Assembly (NCBI RefSeq): GCF_020536995.1
Contig: NC_068357.1
Span: forward strand, 71,098,968-71,162,967
Reading direction: 5' to 3'
Source of the DNA: Dreissena polymorpha
Lineage: Eukaryota > Mollusca > Bivalvia > Myida > Dreissenidae
DNA length: 64,000 bases
Every line of letters begins with the position of its first letter. The first letter of the stretch is position 1. Below the pieces are notes generated by a model. It made no database searches. It was not told the DNA's origin and saw only the letters and a list, made by a program, of their open reading frames with translations. Of this stretch, positions 25,997 to 38,799 are shown piece after piece. Made by a program: the position numbers and the translations under genes.

Positions 25997-26769
25997 CTGT
26001 TTACAAAGCCGTGCTGTTGGGTCGGGGTTCGATCTCTCTGTCGGCGGTTTTTAAACCAATTGCTCACTTGAGTCAATGTTAAACCGGTCTTTTTAGCAAG
26101 GTTGCGCTTCTCATCAGGCGTCGGGTAACGATTCGCCTTGTAGCAATCTTTCAATGCTTGCCGCGATTTTTCTTTAAAACAATACACCGTTTCTTCGCCG
26201 TCCCATATCGTTTTAGGAAGAGGGTACTTCCGGCGCAGACGGTATTTATCAACAGCCCCGAGCGGTCGGCCTCGGATCTTTTGTGCCTCCATATAGTGAG
26301 CCTTGTACCAAAGGTTTTGAAGGAAAGGATGGTTACTGCTCTCAAATGTGTGGCTCTCCAAAATGGCGTACAGTTCCCTGTAGCTTCCCCTGTGATAGGC
26401 AACCGTGGCCCGCGCCTTGAGCACCGCCTCGCTGCCTCGCAGCAGCTCGCTGGGCGGAAGTGACCACAGGAAGCGCGCTAGACGGTCAATGTCCCCCTTC
26501 TGTTGAAGAGCTTCGCAAACGCACGCAACCTGTTCAGGTGAAAATGTAAGATTTTTACCGTCGCCGCTTCCGCCACAGTTTGGCGTCGGCGAGTTGCTAT
26601 TTGACCTCTGGCTTCCGTCCCCAACATTTCCATTATGATTAATTTCCGGTCTGTTTAGGAGATCGCTGGATGGAGTTCCAATAGTGACCAACTCTCCTCC
26701 GGTAGGGGGCTGCATCGAGTTTCCGTTGTCAATAAGTCGACTATCCAAACGACTCGAATTTAAATCCAT
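25997..26769 (-). CDS. Six4/5: SIX4/5-class homeobox transcription factor, first coding exon
   Basis: The start is the ATG at 26769 (context AAATATGG). The frame is open above it from TTG but holds no earlier ATG before a stop. Residues about 1-73 are Ser/Asn/Gly-rich; about 74-185 are the SIX domain ([66 protein letters not shown]); about 186-247 are the homeodomain ([50 protein letters not shown]). The words [17 protein letters not shown] and [11 protein letters not shown] match SIX4/5 rather than SIX1/2 or SIX3/6. Family members bind DNA with Eya co-activators in muscle, sensory and mesoderm programmes. Coding ends at VNR with donor AACAG|GTTAGT in phase 2; read-through soon meets a stop. 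The C-terminus must come from another exon, best candidate 7144-7399. Confidence 0.95.
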
Positions 26770-26896
26770 ATTTACACTATCAACTTCCAAAAGACTGTTG
26801 AATTTTGATACATTTAATGGAATTCTATCCGAAAGTATGTATAAAAGTATGCTAAAGCGTAAAACTCAATTGGGGTGTACAAAATCTGAATGTTTA

Positions 26897-26980
26897 CTAT
26901 ATAAGCGATCATATGGCACACAGTGGAACGGTATTGGTCGATTAACCGTTAAGGACGGTGTTTAGAATGGAGATGGGCGG
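26897..26980 (-). promoter_or_regulatory. Candidate core promoter of the SIX4/5 gene
   Basis: On the minus strand, a GC box (GGGCGG or its complement, 26975-26980), a CCAAT box (26933-26937) and a TATA-like TTATATAG (26897-26905) occur in normal order and spacing about 130-210 bases upstream of the ATG. This would place the start site near 26870. Suggestive only. Confidence 0.35.
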
Positions 26981-27021
26981 AGCTCTCGATTAGCTTGGCG
27001 GTGTCTGGTTATTGTTAGAAT

Positions 27022-27031
27022 TAATCGATTA
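27022..27031. promoter_or_regulatory. TAATCGATTA palindrome
   Basis: Two TAAT homeodomain cores head to head, about 250 bp upstream of the SIX4/5 ATG. Could be a homeodomain dimer site; also likely by chance in AT-rich DNA. Confidence 0.2.
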
Positions 27032-27060
27032 TCAAGGAGGCTGGCACAGGGCGAACTCAT

Positions 27061-27959
27061 TGTCAGATATGAGTTGATTTACTGCGACAGGGTTTTGTCA
27101 AATATCTGTATTTTATGAACACTTGTTGAGACGAATTCGTGAGGAATGTAAGAGAACTGGTAATAACTGTTATTAATACAATACATTGTATTTTCAAAAC
27201 ATTTGTAATATAGGAGCGGATTGTATCCTTGGAATTCGTTTTATGGCTAAAACAGAAGAAATAATATGAACTAAAACCATAAAGGACATTATGACACAAT
27301 GAATTTTCTTAGGCAAAATAATACGACAATATTGCAAGGTAATTAGCTTAAGTATTTTTTTTTAATATCTAAATACTGTGAAATAAAAACGCGCGTACGA
27401 TTCAAAAAAGAAAAAAAAGAAACTCGTTCTTGTAACAGTTTCATGCACAAGAAGTATATCAAGTGATGTAGATTTGTGTTGGATTAATTTGTTTTATCAT
27501 TAATTTAATTCCGATCAATTCCAAAAAAATACAAACAGTGAACGTTTAGATGCACCAGCATTAGATAAAATTGATTATACCATGCGGCCCTTGATTAATG
27601 GCGCGGAAACAACTGCCAAACGACCAAAACAAAACAAATATAGAACACAAGACACACACTTAAATTACAAACACACACAAAATGACCAAAACTGCAGTCA
27701 CTGCATTGAATCTATCAATGCAACGCTTCGGGATTTGTAACCGATTCCAGAAACTTCAAACATTACACTTGTGTATGATTATAATTAAATAATTAACGTG
27801 TGCATGAAAATTAGTCTCATAGCATCTCAAGCCAAAATGAAAAGGGAAAATACAGAGTTCATTTCAGTGTATTTACTTTTTATCATCCCAATCGTTCTAT
27901 ACAGACATTAGCGTCAGAACGTTACATTCTGAGGCAAAAGAGACATAGAATCATGCAGT
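27061..27959. other. Non-coding stretch upstream of SIX4/5
   Basis: Nothing recognised beyond A/T-rich sequence. Confidence 0.4.
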
Positions 27960-28198
27960 TTAACCCATTATACCTAGTGGACTCTCCCATCCTTCTAAAT
28001 TGGTTCAATTTATTTCCAAAATTAGGGATGTCTAGAATATTTATATATTTTAAATATTTAGAATACTAGTATTTCTTATAGAAATTTATGTAAGCAAACA
28101 GCACAGACCCTGATCATTATGCACCATGCGGCGTCTCATCTGGGTCTACGCTGTTTGTCATGGCCTTTTTTTCTAGATGCTAGGCATACATGGGTTAA
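27960..28198 (+). mobile_element. piggyBac-like TTAA MITE, copy 3
   Basis: TTAACCCATTATACCTAG ... GGCATACATGGGTTAA. The central hairpin is partly lost (GATCATTATGCACCATGCGG). Confidence 0.8.
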
Positions 28199-28695
28199 CT
28201 TTCGGTTAATCGTCGTTCAGGAAGAAGCAGCAAAAAGGCTGTTTACGGCAAAATTACAAGGCTTGATTTTGTATGTCTATTTTAATTTCAAAATTTCCAT
28301 TCACTTTATTTCGTTGTTTTATCATTAATGTTATATCTTTCAGTATAGCAATATATTTGCGTTTTTTAAAACCTGTTAACAAAATTATATTTTAAAAAAT
28401 AATGCAATTAAGTGATTGTATGTAAAATGGTTTAGCTACAAGAATAATGGATTTGGACAGGGACCTGAATATTTTGTTATCTTTTGAAACATCCTAATCG
28501 AATTCACCATGATATTTTTTCAACAAAACAACCTTAGTATTATTTAGTTTATCTACATTTATATCTACTATGTAAAACGAACAAAACAACATATTAAATG
28601 AAGTTAATTAACATTATCTTAATTAATATTCGAATGTAAAGTAGCCATTGCATCGAAACGCACAATAAGCTAGTTTCCACCACATACTAGTTTCC
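28199..28695. other. AT-rich stretch
   Basis: Nothing recognised. Confidence 0.4.
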
Positions 28696-28698
28696 GTC

Positions 28699-28732
<34 letters not shown>

Positions 28733-29087
28733 TTTATTTCATGAAGAATTCACATTAAGAAATAATTTCTTTTTTACAATGTGGTCTTCAGTAACAAAAC
28801 ACAAGTATATATTTTGAAACATGCATACGAACATACAAGGGGAAAAAAGTAATGAACTAAACAGTTAAATGTTATAATAACTTCCTTATCAATTCCGACG
28901 ACGTCGACGACGACGATGACAACGACGACGATGATAATGATGACGATGATGATTATGATAATACAAAATATGCAAAATATGATACAAAAATCAATCTTTC
29001 AAAAATTAATCTTTCAAATAAATCACATCAGACACATCACAACAAAGTATTAACATAGAAAAATTAACAAATGAGCATACATATATA

Positions 29088-32084
29088 TCAATGATTTGTT
29101 TGTAGGTATTCTTTACATTTTATTTTGAATGTAGTATTCGAAGACACTTGTCGGATGCTTATTGGAATTGAATTCCATATGGATCGTGACCGAAACGAAA
29201 ACGCTCGTTTTCCATAATTTGTTTTAAACGGAATAGATGATATATCAGTGTGTGTGATGGATCTAAGAGCGTACACATTGTTATTTGAGATATGTATATG
29301 CCTATTACAAACTTAAGAACAATAGATCCAGTTAGGAAAGTTCATCTGTTATTGAATGTCACCCAACCAAGTTCTTTGAATAAGGGAGCTGAATGAGTTG
29401 AATATGGTTTATTCAGTATTATTTTAGCAGCTCGTTTTTGTATCGAATGTATTTTACGTAAGTGTGACTGTGTTGCTGAACACCATAATGCGCAACAATA
29501 ATCCATAGTCGGTAATATATATGAGTTGTAAAATAGTTTTTTTGTTTCATAGTTAATAAAATAGTTAATTCGTTTTAATAAGGCCAGTTTAAAGTTAAGT
29601 TTACGACATACACTTTTTATGTGAGATTATCATGTAAGATGCTCATCAATCGTACCTCCTAGTAAATTAAATTCTTTGGTGTGTTCAAGGAGAATGCCAT
29701 TAATATTAAGTCTAAGCTTGTCAGTAGAACAACGAGCTTTTGATAAAAGCATACATTTAGTTTTGTTTGGATGAATTGACATATTATTAGAGGAACACCA
29801 TGTTGCTATTCTGTCCAAATCGTTTTGCAAATTTAATTATATATTATGAATGTTATAATCCGATACGTGTAATGTTGAATCGTCTGCGTGAAGATCAATT
29901 GTTTAATTTTTAACGAAGGATGGGATGTCATTAATGTAAATAAGAAATAAAATTGGCCCAAGTATAGAGCCTTGTGGTACACCGGTTTTGATATATTGAA
30001 ACGACGATTGTCTGGAACCTATTTTAATACACTGTCTTCTATTAGAAAGATAAGATTTCATTAAAGCAAGAGCATTGTCAGAAAAATGGTACATGCTGAG
30101 TTTTTCAAGTAAAATGTCATGATCTACTAAATCGAAAGCTTTCCGGAGATCCAGGAAAATTGACCCAACCATGCGACCAGAATCAATATACTGTAACCAA
30201 GAATCTACAAGACGAATCAAGGATGTTTGACAGGAATGATTTTGGCGGAAACCAGATTGGTAACTGTGGAGTAGTTCATGCGTGTCAAGATATGATTTAA
30301 GTTGATTTGTAATGTGTCTCTCAAATATCTTTGAAATTGTTGGGAGAATAGACATTGGTCTATAATTGTTAAGATCACTTTTATCTGCACCTTTATGTAT
30401 TGGCAAAACATATGCATCTTTAAGCTGGTCAGGAAAAATTCCAGCATTTATACAATTATTAATAATAGAAGTAATCGGATATACAATGGTATCCCCACAA
30501 TATTTGAGAATTTTAGCGCCAATATTGTCTATTCCGGCAGCTTTGGATATTTTGAGAGAGTCTATTATTTTCCGAACGTCAAATATCGTAATTTGAGGAA
30601 TGTAAAATACATTCATTCCTATTTTTTTTGTTTAAAAATGTTTTAAAAGTTTGATAAATGTGTGGGTCATATTTTCTTTTCGAAACTATATGGGAAATGT
30701 TGATGAAATGATTGTTAAATTCTTCTAAGATATCATCAACATTTTCAATATCTTTATTATTTATCCTTATTTTTGTTGGAAGAGTTAGTGAAGTTTGTGG
30801 TTTTGTTAAAGCATTAAGAGTATTCCGTAGATGCTGAACTGATGCATTTTCTTTCACCGATTGGTTATAAAACTGCTTCTTATTTTTTCTTATTAAGAAT
30901 GTTACACGATTTCGCTGTTTCTTGTATTCATCTTTTTTATGATGCTTTTTTAACCAATCGCGAACTTTGATTTCTTGTCTAATTTCCGCTGTAAACCAAT
31001 TGGGCAGACGATCAGATTTTATTCTTTTTGTTTTTAATGGTGCGTGAACGTTTAGCGCTTCATTAATTTATTTAGTAAATAACTAAGTGAAGTATTTGGA
31101 TCTGCTATTGTTTCAACATGTTCTACATTTGACATTAATAAATAATTTTGGAAGTTTGATTTATTGAAATTTTTGAATTGCCTATATTCCTTTGTTAAAT
31201 GCGTGTTTTTAGATAGTTTATAACGTGTCTTTCGGGTGAAACACACTGGAAAGTGGTCTCTTATACTATAGGACGATACAAACATTTCCATGATTCGATC
31301 CGGACGATTAGTATACAAATGATCAATTATAGTGTTTGGTGTGTTTATTATTCGTGTCGGTTGCCTGACCATTTGTTGGAGTCCATTTGCTATTACAAAA
31401 GAAGACCATATATTATTACTGAACACATCTTTGTCAGAAAGAAAATTTATGTTAAAATCTCCTAATATATAAAATTCTTAATCCATTAAGTTATTAGCAT
31501 TTTTAAAATTAGATTCATATGTCGATATCCATTCAATTGTAGAATCCGGTGGTCTGTATACAAAGTTTATTAAGAATGATTTTGTTTGAGGAAACATTAT
31601 TTCAATCCAAACTGATTCTAAAGAATTTACGTTCAAGTCCAATCTATGTTGGAAAGGTATGTTATCTTTAATATAAATTAATATGCCTCCACCCTTTCGA
31701 ATGTTTCTATCGCGGCGAATAATATTATAATTTGGAATTTGTATATCACTATCTAATATTTCAGCATTCAAAAATGTTTCAATAAGTCCTAATATGTGAA
31801 TATCCGAATTATAAAGTACATATTTGATTTCATCAATCTTTGGTAATATGTGTTGAATGTTTAAACAAACAACATGTAATCCACTATTAGTGAAATTAAA
31901 ATCCAAAGTTGACTCTGTAATAATACTACAATTTTCATTAGAAAAGCAATTCTCTTTTTCAATGGTACTTTTTAATAGCGTATTTTTAACATTAATAGTT
32001 GATACTAAGTGGACAGCTTCATTTGATACAATCGTATTTAAAATGCTAGTGTCAGAATCACATTTGCATACACAGTTATTACAT
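29088..32084 (-). pseudogene. LINE ORF2: endonuclease-reverse transcriptase, inactive
   Basis: The order on the minus strand is as follows. An apurinic-type endonuclease begins at HVVCLNIQHILPKIDEI with GLIETFL and RRDRNIRKGGGILIYIKD, then IDHLYTNRPDRI and SIRDHFPVCFT. The reverse transcriptase follows with ISKAAGIDNIGAKILK, LNNYRPMSILPTISKIFE, YQSGFRQNHSCQTSLI, IFLDLRKAFDLVDHDIL, GVPQGSILGPILFLIYIND and the catalytic HADDST in place of YADD. The C-terminal part has PTMDYCCALW, KIHSIQKRAAK and SIWNSIPISIR. In-frame stops interrupt it just before and after the HADD motif (about 29904 and 29840), and frame changes occur near 31426-31478 and 30580-30620. Protein function is therefore lost. The clade call is by motif resemblance. 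Confidence 0.85.
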
Positions 32085-32184
32085 TACATTTGTATATACA
32101 TAAGTTATTTAAAACGTCAAATTTATTATAATTAACAGTACCGCTCTCAGGATTTGAAATGTGTGATGGCCTGATGCGAATGTC

Positions 32185-32391
32185 CTATGCAGCCCGTTGT
32201 TCAGTTTGGGCCGTGCTCTGACGGCGATATTGTCCGTATCTCATAGACTCGGACCACAAGTTGCTATGGTAACTGTCCGATCGACGCCATTTCCGGTAGC
32301 AGTCATTTGTGTCGTGATTATTCAAGCCACACACATTGCAATATGCTTTTGGTGGCATTCGTCGTCCCTGAAGAGAGTCAAACGAGTTCAA
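32185..32391 (-). pseudogene. LINE ORF1, C-terminal CCHC fragment
   Basis: About 68 codons including CNVCGLNNHDTNDC, a CX2CX4HX4C zinc knuckle as found at the end of many jockey/CR1 ORF1 (Gag-like) proteins. The stop TAG lies about 100 bases before ORF2. The upstream frame begins at a non-ATG codon, so the N-terminal part is missing. Confidence 0.65.
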
Positions 32392-32400
32392 CTAATGCAT

Positions 32401-32919
32401 GTACTTTAGGATGTACAATTCCTTCGAAGTGGGTTGAGGCTACACATCACAAATAAGTCTCCGTAAGTAATAATAATTGTAAACACATATTTGAATTTTG
32501 CACATTATTGAAGGTATTACGAAGTCGATATATATCGGCTAGAAACTGAGCATCTATGGATATATTATTTTTCTGCCAGCGAAGTATTAATTATTTTAGT
32601 TTGATTTTCTCTTTTAATATATGTGCACTTCGGAACAAAATGTATTTTGATAATACTTTCAAAACATCAATCCGGACAACAGTCCGACTGGATTGTCGCT
32701 CATGATAAAGATTTTTTAAACACACACAAATAGCGTACATTCGCCAAAAAACTTCCGAAAAACTGAACGACAAACAATTAAAAATCCAGTGCGTTAAAAC
32801 GTAAAAATAGTGATCGCTTTACACTTACCCGAAAGACCCTTTTTTTCTTGCCACCCCTAAAAAATTTATGTTCGAAAATCTGGTTGAGTGTTCAATCATA
32901 TAAGCTATTTTCGATCATA
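32401..32919. other. AT-rich stretch
   Basis: Nothing recognised. Confidence 0.4.
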
Positions 32920-33185
32920 TGTGTCTTGTTCTAAAAAAAAAATTGGGCTTAATTCATGTGTGTAAAGTGACGTCCCAGATTAGCCTGTGCAGTCCACACA
33001 GGCTAATAAGGGACGACACTTTTCGCTTTAATGGTATTGTAAGTTTCAAGGAAGTCCCTCCTTACCGAAAATCAAGTTAAGGCGGAAAGTGTCGTCCCTG
33101 ATTAGCCTTTGCGGACTGCACAGGCTAATCTGGGACGACACTTTACACACATCCATTATGACCAGCTTTCACAGAACAAGACACA
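32920..33185. mobile_element. TA-flanked palindromic MITE, copy 7
   Basis: Starts TGTGTCTTGTTCTAAAAAAA and ends CAGAACAAGACACA with TA on both sides. The ends differ from the consensus, but symmetrically on both arms. Confidence 0.75.
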
Positions 33186-33313
33186 TATTTGCTTTTACTT
33201 TCTCATAAAAAGACTCAATGCATGAGACATGGTTACTGTATTTGAACATGTTTATAAGAATGACGATCCACCTACTCTTTGTACAGATGACAGCGGAAAC
33301 AACATCGACAAGA

Positions 33314-33523
33314 AGTGTTTATTTAATGCACGTGCGTAAAGTGTCGTCCCAGTTAAGCCTGTGCAGTCCGCACAGACTAATCAGGGACGACACTTTCCGC
33401 CTTAACTGGATTTTGCCAAAAGGAGACTTTCTTTAAACAAAAAATATCATAAAAACGGAAATTGTCGTTCCTGGTTAGCCTGTGCGGACTGCATTTAACT
33501 CCTTTTTCACAGAGCACGACCCG
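33314..33523. mobile_element. TA-flanked palindromic MITE, copy 8 (shortened)
   Basis: Left terminus lost. It begins within TTTAATGCACGTGCGTAAAG, has both hairpin halves, and ends CACAGAGCACGACCCG then TA. It lies 128 bp from copy 7. Confidence 0.7.
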
Positions 33524-34009
33524 TATATATTTTTCCATACAGGCCAGTTTATCCTACAGCGGCGGTAAAATCATACTTTGAATGATGACAAGAAGAGCTG
33601 CACAGGCGCCAACAGTTCTCATATGCGTTAAAACGATATACAAGATAGTATATTCCGCAGAAAAATATTACTTCAATATAACTTTTCTGTCACTTATATA
33701 AAAGTACATTACCATATTAATCAACAATTTTGTTACACATTTGTTCACTCACAATTTCAATGAAGAACGTTATTTGATGTTTTAAGATAAAATTTGATAT
33801 GTTAAAAACTTTTGGAAAATGTCTAATTTTACAATAGATAATGTCTTATATAGTTATTTAAAACACATTTACACACAAATAATATTAATAATCATGTCCA
33901 TATTTCCATCCGCAAAATCACCTCAAGACTGTAATTAATTACAAGTAAATGAGAACAACATGTCAACATACTAATAACAGTCAATATTACAATATAATTA
34001 TTAGACCAA
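33524..34009. other. AT-rich stretch
   Basis: Nothing recognised. Confidence 0.4.
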
Positions 34010-34720
34010 CACTAAGCGCCAAGTACCGTCTACCGTGCATAAGCAAACACCTGACGCGACGAAAAGTAACGGTCTAGCACGGCACCAGACGATAACCACA
34101 CCGCTGACGTGTTTGACACGTCTTCACTTCAACTGGTGTAAAACATACACGCGTGCGATTCATTCCACGATATGGGAGCGAATGAGAGGCCTTAGAGGAT
34201 AGTCTTTCTCCTTGGCGATGAGTTCTGTCACAGGATGCCAATACTTCTAATTCATTAATTTAAGACATGAAGACAGGGCTTCGAAGGTTCAATTGTTTGT
34301 TGTCTGTTTATACGCAAACTAATTTACCTGTTTATGTACACGTAAAGCAATATAGTAAAAGTGTTAAGAATATCGGAACTTTGGTTTAGGACGTCACATG
34401 AAATAATGCTAGGCATGTTTTTTTCGGCGTAGCTGTTCAACCTAGCTTTTCACCCTGGCTGACCTTTGTAAGCGTCCAAATAATTTACATATACTATTTC
34501 CCGGCGGTAGGCTTGATTTTTTTCGAAATAGAACACGTGCAATGCACAAACGGTTTTCACATTTACATTCATATGTCATTCGATTCACTTTTTATTTTAC
34601 AGTGCGTTTTGCAACGATGTTAACTGCATGTTCAGCATGAAACTATTTTATCTCTAATAAAAAGGCTTCAGAGATAGAACAGTTTCACACTTAACTCTCG
34701 ACATCAATACAGTTTGTCTG
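34010..34720 (+). repeat. Composite dispersed repeat, unclassified
   Basis: Its first part (34010-34270; AAGCAAACACCTGACGCGAC, GTGTTTGACAC, GATGCCAATAC) recurs at 41115-41355. Its second part (34410-34720; TTTTTTCGGCGTAGCTGTTC, GTTCAGCATGAAAC, AGATAGAACAGTTT) recurs inverted at 45880-46190, with a small piece at 2331. No terminal repeats or coding sequence found. Confidence 0.55.
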
Positions 34721-34847
34721 TGCCCCTTTATATTTAGAAGATTGCCTGCGCCAGAGCGTTTGAACTTAAAGGCTGTATTCTCATATTTAGTTATTACTAC
34801 CTTATTGCATTTTGTGCACTATTATATTTTAGATCATTTAATTATTA

Positions 34848-35042
34848 GTTTAAACCTATTTATTTTAGCTCCATTGCATCGAAAGCCTCAGGCTTATAGA
34901 AACGCTATCGAGTCCGTTTCCTGGGCCTATAACCAGTACTTGGTGTCCTTGGGGAGATTATAGAATGCTCCCTTAGTGGGGATCGAACCCGTGACCTCCC
35001 AGTCGCTAGGCGGACACCTAATACATTACGTCACGGCGAACT
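34848..35042 (-). mobile_element. tRNA-derived SINE, copy 2
   Basis: Complement of the 4.0 kb SINE: GTTCGCCGTGACGTAATG, the B box GGGTTCGATCC, and the body end AATAGGTTTAAAC. Confidence 0.7.
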
Positions 35043-35045
35043 TAA

Positions 35046-35459
35046 TATATATAGGATCTGGCACGAGTTGTCATATCATACCATATTTTATTAAACGAGT
35101 TCAGGAATTTTGTTAGTAAGCGAGCCTTTGGCGAGCTTACTAACGAATTTCCAAGACGAGTTTAATAAAATATGGTATGATATGACAATGAGTGTCAGAT
35201 CTTTTTTATCACATGCTTTTAAATGAGCAAATTAATTAAATATTTACGCAAACATTATGATAAATCCCGAATGTTGTTTACATTTCGTGACGTCATTTGA
35301 CGTTGCAACGTCATTTCAGCAAAATAACAAAATGCGATTGGTCAATAAACGAAAACTAATCCAAAGAAAACGCTTAAAAATGTTGTATTACACATGTGTA
35401 AAATAAAAAAAAATGTAATGGTTGTATTACATGGGAAACAGGGTATAGCATGTGATAAA
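35046..35459 (+). repeat. Double-foldback repeat, copy 2
   Basis: GATCTGGCACGAGTTGTCAT pairs with ATGACAATGAGTGTCAGATC (imperfect). TTTTATTAAACGAG pairs with its complement inside, and TTATCACATGCTTTTAA pairs with the distal AGCATGTGATAAA. There are thus two consecutive hairpins. It abuts the SINE at 34848-35042. Confidence 0.75.
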
Positions 35460-35592
35460 ATATACATGTAAGTATTGTTGTTCCCTATCCTTAAACAGAT
35501 ACCATGCTATATTGTGTTTCATAACTTGAATGAAACATATTTCTTTAAATAAGTTGTAGTCAAAAGGTTATCAATTAGGTGTATATATATAT

Positions 35593-35999
35593 ATAGGATC
35601 TGGCACGAGTTGTCATATCATACCATATTTTATTAAACGAGTTCAGGTATTTTGTTAGTAAGCGAGCCATTGGCGAGCTTACTAACGAATTTCCTTGACG
35701 AGTTTAATAAAATATGGTATGATATGACAACGAGTGTCAGATCTTTTTATCGCATGCTTTTAAATGAGCAAATTAAATAAATATTTACGCAAACATAATG
35801 ATAAATCCGAAATGTTGTTTACATTTCGTGACGTCATTTGACGTTGCAACGTCATTTCAGCAAGATAACAAAATGCGATGGTCAATAAACGAAAACTAAG
35901 CCAATGAAAACGCTTAAAAATGTTGTATTACACATATGTAATAAAAAAAAATATGTAATGGTTGAATTACATGGGAAACATGGTAAAGCATGTGATAAA
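35593..35999 (+). repeat. Double-foldback repeat, copy 3
   Basis: Very similar to copy 2 along its whole length and in the same orientation, 134 bp downstream of it. Confidence 0.75.
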
Positions 36000-37056
36000 T
36001 GAATTTATTCATAGGAATGTTGTTATCGTACGACATGGCCACCTCTAAATAACACTTTGCTTTAAAAAAAAAACTACCGCTTTTAAGAAAATAAACTTTG
36101 TAAAAATTCTTCTATAATTATAAAAAGTGTATTTTGTGAGACTGACATTTTTTAACTGTTGTGCATTTGCAATCCTAGTGTCCATACTACATTGTTGATA
36201 GTTTTAGAATACTTTAATCAAAATAATGTGCATTAAAGTCCCGCAACTTGACTTTCAAGCATAGGAGTCATATTTCATCAATTGATTTAAACGACCAACA
36301 AAGGGAGATAAATTATATTCGTGTCTTTTTGAATATTTTTATCTTGATTTATTTTTTGACGCTTAAAAGTAAATCGGTTTAATCTGACATGATAAATATC
36401 TGGGCACAACTAAATCATCTCAAATTCTCAAATTTCAGGCGTGTTTGGTTGACCTACATGACCATTGGTTGATTAGATATGCAATAGTCTATTTTTATGC
36501 GTAACTCTAAAACTGTAAAAAAAAAACGGCCGTGAACATAATTTATTGGTATATTTACATATAGATTGGGTGTGATTTAGGTTATTCGTAATTTTGTATT
36601 GATGCAAAATGGAAATAACGGATATTATGGTTTTGTGAATAATGAACTTGTGACCGGCCGAACCATGTATCCAAAAATCTTACAGGGAGGCGTGCACAGT
36701 TTGATTAAATTACAATTTTCCCAAAAATAAATGTCGTAGAATAAAACATGTGTATGCATCACCTTCAAATAAGTTAAAAATAACAATCCTGACTGGAAAA
36801 ATTATATGTTCGTATATTGATAATCATCATCGAAGCAGAACAAATTTTGTCGATAAACATGTTTTACCGACACAACGTTTAAACTACCGTTCAACTTCAG
36901 ACATTTGCGCGGTGTTGTTTTAATGCCTTAATTTACCATCTGGTGGGCCTGGGTTCGATCCTCATTGAAGGCATTTTTTCTATTTATTATTTAGTTTTCC
37001 TTGGTGGAGTAGATATCGGCTAACATCATTCTGTTAATAATTGTGTATAAAATATA
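36000..37056. other. AT-rich stretch
   Basis: Nothing firm. A B-box-like GGGTTCGATCCTC at about 36951 may mark another tRNA-derived fragment. Confidence 0.35.
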
Positions 37057-37324
37057 TGAGCCGTGCTCTGTAAAAATTGGGTTTAATGCATGAGCGTAAG
37101 GTGTCGTCCTAGATAAGCCTGTGAAGTCTGCACAGGCTAATCAGGGACGACACTTTCCGCTTTTTCGTATTGGTTTTTTTCGTTGCAAGAAAGTCTCTTC
37201 TAAGCAAAAATCAAGATTTTGCGGAAAGTGTCGTCTCTGATTAGCCTGTGCGGACTGCGCAGGCTTATCTGAGACGACACTTTACGCACATGCATTAAAC
37301 CCCGTTTTCACAGAGCACGGCTCA
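37057..37324. mobile_element. TA-flanked palindromic MITE, copy 9
   Basis: Close to consensus: starts TGAGCCGTGCTCTGTAAAAA, ends CAGAGCACGGCTCA, TA on both sides, both hairpins present. Confidence 0.85.
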
Positions 37325-38567
37325 TAAGCTGCATACAAAGTATCATCCACAGTTTAAAACATGTTTGTTCACGCTTTGTGTATGCTGTTGTCTGTGTGAA
37401 TTTGTCCAGACATGTATCCGTATATACCTGCAGTCATCTCACTTAACCAAATGATTCAATTCCCCAAACTGCATTATCTGAGAATACAACTGCTTAACGT
37501 TTAATGGATTTAGAACTGAAGGGGTTTCAATAGTTTTTGAAAACCAGGAGTCAAATGACCCTGTGCTTGAAATGTTCAGGGGTAATATTAACTTTTCAGG
37601 GGTCAGAAGACTGAAATCTGGATATTTTGTGTGTGGATAATATTTGATTACTATAAAAATATTGCTTTTTATAACTGTTAGTATATCTTGTGTTACTAAA
37701 AAACTACTTTTTCTATATTCACATATTTTATGTTAGTTTCATGGTAACATTCGCATCAAAATGATGCAAGGAAGATACTTTGGAAGAGTCAAAAGTGACA
37801 AAATAGCAATGCTTGCATCAAAAAGCAGGAGTGTGCTTCAATTGAGATCCCTGTGAACCGTAATGCGACATTTTCATGTTCTGTTCTTTCTTCGCATATT
37901 TCATATTACCATCCAAAATTGAAGTTGAATAAAAATGTACCGACCAATGAAGACATTCCAAATTAAAACCCTCAATCCCCCCCTCCAATGTTTAATCAAA
38001 TTATCACAAATTTCAATATTATAAACATAATATTGTATAAAGAAATATTTATTTTTCTATATAATGCATTGTTTGTATACAATAACAATAAACGGCAGAA
38101 GTAAAAAACAAACTTTAAGCATAAAGATATTTACGATGTATCCCTGATCGGAAGTAGAAACTGTTTTAGTTAAATCACACATATTTTAGTTTGCAGCTTC
38201 ATTTGCACATTTACCACATTCACAAATAAATATGTCATACCCATGGTCCAATTAATAATTTTAGATTTAGAATTTATGAAACCTTTTGTTCTTATGTACA
38301 CTATTATAAACTGCTTACAAATATAATTAAATGTAGTTCATCATTAGTGGACGAAAGCCATCGGGCCAAAATAGTATATATTTTTACGTTCCTATTGCTC
38401 ACTTGAGTATAGATATTCAGAATTACATAGTTTCTGTATATAATAGTTTATTTGTGATAACGTATGATTAAATATGTGAAAATGATGGATATCTTATAAT
38501 GAACTCATATCGAAATAAACATTATTTTTACATGGTGCTTACACAGACCAGGAATGAATAATTCACC
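37325..38567. other. AT-rich stretch
   Basis: Nothing recognised. Confidence 0.4.
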
Positions 38568-38799
38568 TTAACCCATTTATGCCTAGTGGACTCTTCCATC
38601 CTTCTAAATTGGATTAATTTGTTTCCAAAATTAGGGATGTCTAGTATATTTATTTCTATATTTATAATATTTCTTACAGAAATTCCTCTAAACAAACAGC
38701 GCAGACCCTGATGAGACGCCGCATCATGCGGCGTCTCATCCGGGTCTACGCTGTTTGCCAACGCCTTTTTTTTCTAGACGCTAGGAATAAATGGGTTAA
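38568..38799 (+). mobile_element. piggyBac-like TTAA MITE, copy 4
   Basis: Complete copy with TTAA ends and perfect central hairpin GACGCCGCATCATGCGGCGT. An open frame crossing it is read-through of the repeat. Confidence 0.9.

Larger units (their letters stand above)
28696..32400 (-). mobile_element. Jockey/CR1-group LINE, near full length, decayed
   Basis: Reading on the minus strand, it has a CCHC-bearing end of ORF1, then ORF2 with endonuclease, reverse transcriptase and C-terminal region, then a 3' UTR with a (GAC/GAT)-rich patch near 28900-28960. The 3' end is AATAAAG followed by a (TTA)n tail (28699-28730). The 5' end is truncated inside ORF1 or not recognisable above 32400. No clear target duplication was found. 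Confidence 0.85.

Noticed and set aside
26770-26790. Seven extra N-terminal codons of the SIX4/5 frame
   Set aside because: The extension begins at TTG, and the upstream open frame has no ATG before its stop; the ATG at 26769 has a good context.
38528-38761. Minus-strand frame containing SVDPDETPHDAASHQGLRC
   Set aside because: It runs through a piggyBac-like MITE; equivalent peptides arise at other copies.
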